From positions 71,459 to 135,458 of the forward strand of contig JAHBMJ010004391.1 in the NCBI GenBank assembly GCA_018398765.1: a DNA stretch of 64,000 nucleotides, in the 5' to 3' direction. Below are positions 62,696-64,000 of this stretch, piece by piece. Origin of the DNA: Chromera velia. Its lineage: Eukaryota; Sar; Chromeraceae. The translations under genes and the position numbers were made by a program. Numbering within the stretch: position 1 is the stretch's first letter; each line of letters opens with the position of its first letter. Below the pieces are notes generated by a model. That model saw only the letters and a list, made by a program, of their open reading frames with translations. It did no database searches and was not told the DNA's origin.

Positions 62696-63998
62696 CACAC
62701 ACACACGCACACACACACGCACACACACACACACACACACACAGAGAGGCCAAAAACAAAAGGACAACAGGGGGACACTCAAAATTTCACACAAAGCGAT
62801 GCACATACATGCATACAGAAACGCAGTCGCATGTGCACGCGCACACACACGCACACGCGCGCGCACGCAAATAGAGAGGGAGAGAGTAACACACGGAATC
62901 TCTCTCTCTCTCTCACACACAAGCATATGCGTTCACATGTACGCGCACACATACAGAGACGCACTTGCACACGTACGCGCGCTCTCTCACGTGCACACCG
63001 ACCTTATGGGATAAGTGTAGTGGTGCCGCAAAGCGCAAGGCTGACAGCACAGGACCAGGAAAGGGGTTTGAATTCATCAGCTTTCCTATTCGCCTCCCTG
63101 CCGCTTCGTCTTCCCCCCTCACCCCCCGAAACAAGTACGAGTTGTTAGAAATGAACGTGAACCTGCTCCCTGTGCCGGGGTGGGAGATGAAGAAGTGAAA
63201 CAGGTGCGCGAGACCCATCGCGCCAAGAGCAAAGAGGGACACGGCAGTGAGCAGAGTGCAAAGGTTTTGGATAAACCGATGACAAGCGTTGCTTTTTTTG
63301 GTGTCCTCCTCAATCCCAATTTTGTCCTGCTTAATTTCGTGCGCATCGTTTACAGGCGTCTCTTGAGACAGGGACAGGGAAACTTCCTCTGACTCTTTGA
63401 GGGCCCGTGTCGGCCGAGATGGTCGCCGCTTCATCTCCAGGGAAGCCGAAGGAGTCGGCTTGGCTGGAGGGGAGAAACCGAAGAGGGGTCCATCTAGGAG
63501 GGGGAGGGAGGCTGCTATTGTGAGGAGTTGGAACACACCGAAATTGCCCGTCAGGGAGATGCCCACCATCAGTGCTGCAAAGACCAGCACAGCAAGACCC
63601 CGCAGGACCCCGTTGAAGAAAACGAAACAGGGAAAAAGCATCTCTGCAACGAAGGTCAGTCCTCCGAGGACCTGTGACACGGGTTTGTATTCAGTGCCCA
63701 CATCCGCGTTGTGGAGGTACCAAGCGAGTGGCGTCGGCATGGGCTGCCAAGAGAAGTACCTGTGGATGTAGGTGCCAGCACGCCACTCGGACCCCTCTCG
63801 CATGTTGAGGAATTTCTGGAGGCCCATACCGAACATCACACGGAAAATGAACAGGGCCACACTCACTCGGGCAAGTAACAGAAGCCACAAGTTTCCCCTC
63901 TCTTCTCCCCTTTCACCCCTCCTGAACCTTCCTTTCTGGACTGACTGCAGCACCACAGGTGCACAGAGGGCCATGAGGAGAGAGAACTCAATCAACAA
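61215..63998 (-). CDS. Lipase maturation factor family membrane protein (partial)
   Basis: An ER membrane protein of the LMF1/LMF2 family, which in animals is needed to fold secreted lipases. Exons in transcript order are 63998-63003, 62487-62371 and 61784-61215. All junctions are phase 0 and give 560 aa in the window. Exon 1 has several membrane segments (LLLLARVSVALFIFRVMFG, GLAVLVFAALMVGISLTGNF, FQLLTIAASLPLLDG) and the family motifs VMFGMGLQKF, YFSWQPMPTPLAWYLHN and SLTGNFGVFQLLTI. Exon 2 carries VPVVEGSMSPQGPWRRYLW, matching the family's R-x-E-x-x-x-x-GS-x-D...W block. Exon 3 opens near APYQPRFDHQMFY, the PR-x-D motif, and ends in a charged tail. The family's N-terminal membrane segments are missing, so the gene continues beyond the right edge; the Met at 63998 is probably internal. 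Introns are filled by (GT)n and (CA)n repeats. Confidence 0.9.
61935..61979. repeat. (AGTC)n microsatellite
   Basis: Perfect tetranucleotide repeat followed by TCTG/TGTC repeats, in the last intron of the lipase maturation factor gene. Confidence 0.9.
62105..62360. repeat. (GT)n with GCGTACATTT interruptions
   Basis: A long GT repeat in which the word gcgtacatttgtgtg recurs several times, making a higher-order pattern. It lies in the last intron of the lipase maturation factor gene. Confidence 0.9.
62618..62744. repeat. (CA)n microsatellite
   Basis: In the intron between the first two window exons of the lipase maturation factor gene. It creates a long His/Thr open frame that is not a gene. 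Confidence 0.9.
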
Positions 63999-64000
63999 AT

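Noticed and set aside
61973-62926. Long minus-strand open frames rich in Val/Cys or His/Thr
   Set aside because: They are translations of (GT)n and (CA)n microsatellites inside introns of the lipase maturation factor gene.

Overview
The window is nuclear DNA of a eukaryote with many spliceosomal introns and no bacterial features. Exons are GC-rich, introns and intergenic DNA carry many microsatellites, and four AT-rich islands lie between genes. One gene chains animal-like extracellular modules (PAN/apple, C-type lectin, discoidin, thrombospondin type 1, CCP/sushi), as known from apicomplexans and their photosynthetic relatives. Together with a bZIP factor, a galactose mutarotase and a lipase-maturation-factor protein, this suggests an alveolate alga of the chromerid kind (Chromera or Vitrella). 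That assignment is inference. Short N runs at 24872, 32148-32156 and 57357-57370 mark sequence gaps, and the first 16 bases are poly-G.

Layout. (1) 513-5692, plus: a three-exon model for a long, low-complexity, mostly disordered protein. (2) 5693-9578: AT-rich island with a doubtful small gene or pseudogene (6399-7361) and a broken retroelement scrap near 8600-8975. (3) 9616-13126, plus: bZIP transcription factor, three coding exons, 903 aa. (4) 13127-19691: no gene recognised; the last 2 kb is AT-rich and holds a dispersed repeat copy and a short relic of a virus- or mobile-element-associated protein. (5) 19692-23070, minus: galactose mutarotase, six exons, 342 aa. (6) 24006-48878, plus: one giant secreted modular protein of about 3,510 aa on 35 exons. 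Every splice junction in this model keeps frame. (7) 49.7-51.8 kb: AT-rich spacer with a second copy of the dispersed repeat. (8) 51787-59496, plus: a smaller secreted protein with one EGF domain and a row of receptor-L-like repeats, each in its own exon with phase-0 introns. (9) 59.5-61.2 kb: microsatellites and an AT-rich island. (10) 61215-63998, minus: lipase maturation factor family membrane protein, cut by the right window edge.

How the genes relate. Mutarotase and the giant gene are divergent and share a 0.9-kb spacer that may hold both promoters. The giant gene and the EGF/repeat gene follow each other on the same strand and both look secreted and adhesive (carbohydrate, protein and matrix binding), so this part of the window may be a small surface-protein neighbourhood. 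The mutarotase (sugar anomer interconversion) and the lipase maturation factor (ER folding) are housekeeping functions with no evident link.

All splice sites were placed by hand from GT/AG signals and reading-frame continuity. Exon limits are therefore predictions; the reliable ones are those where frame, acceptor and domain pattern agree.
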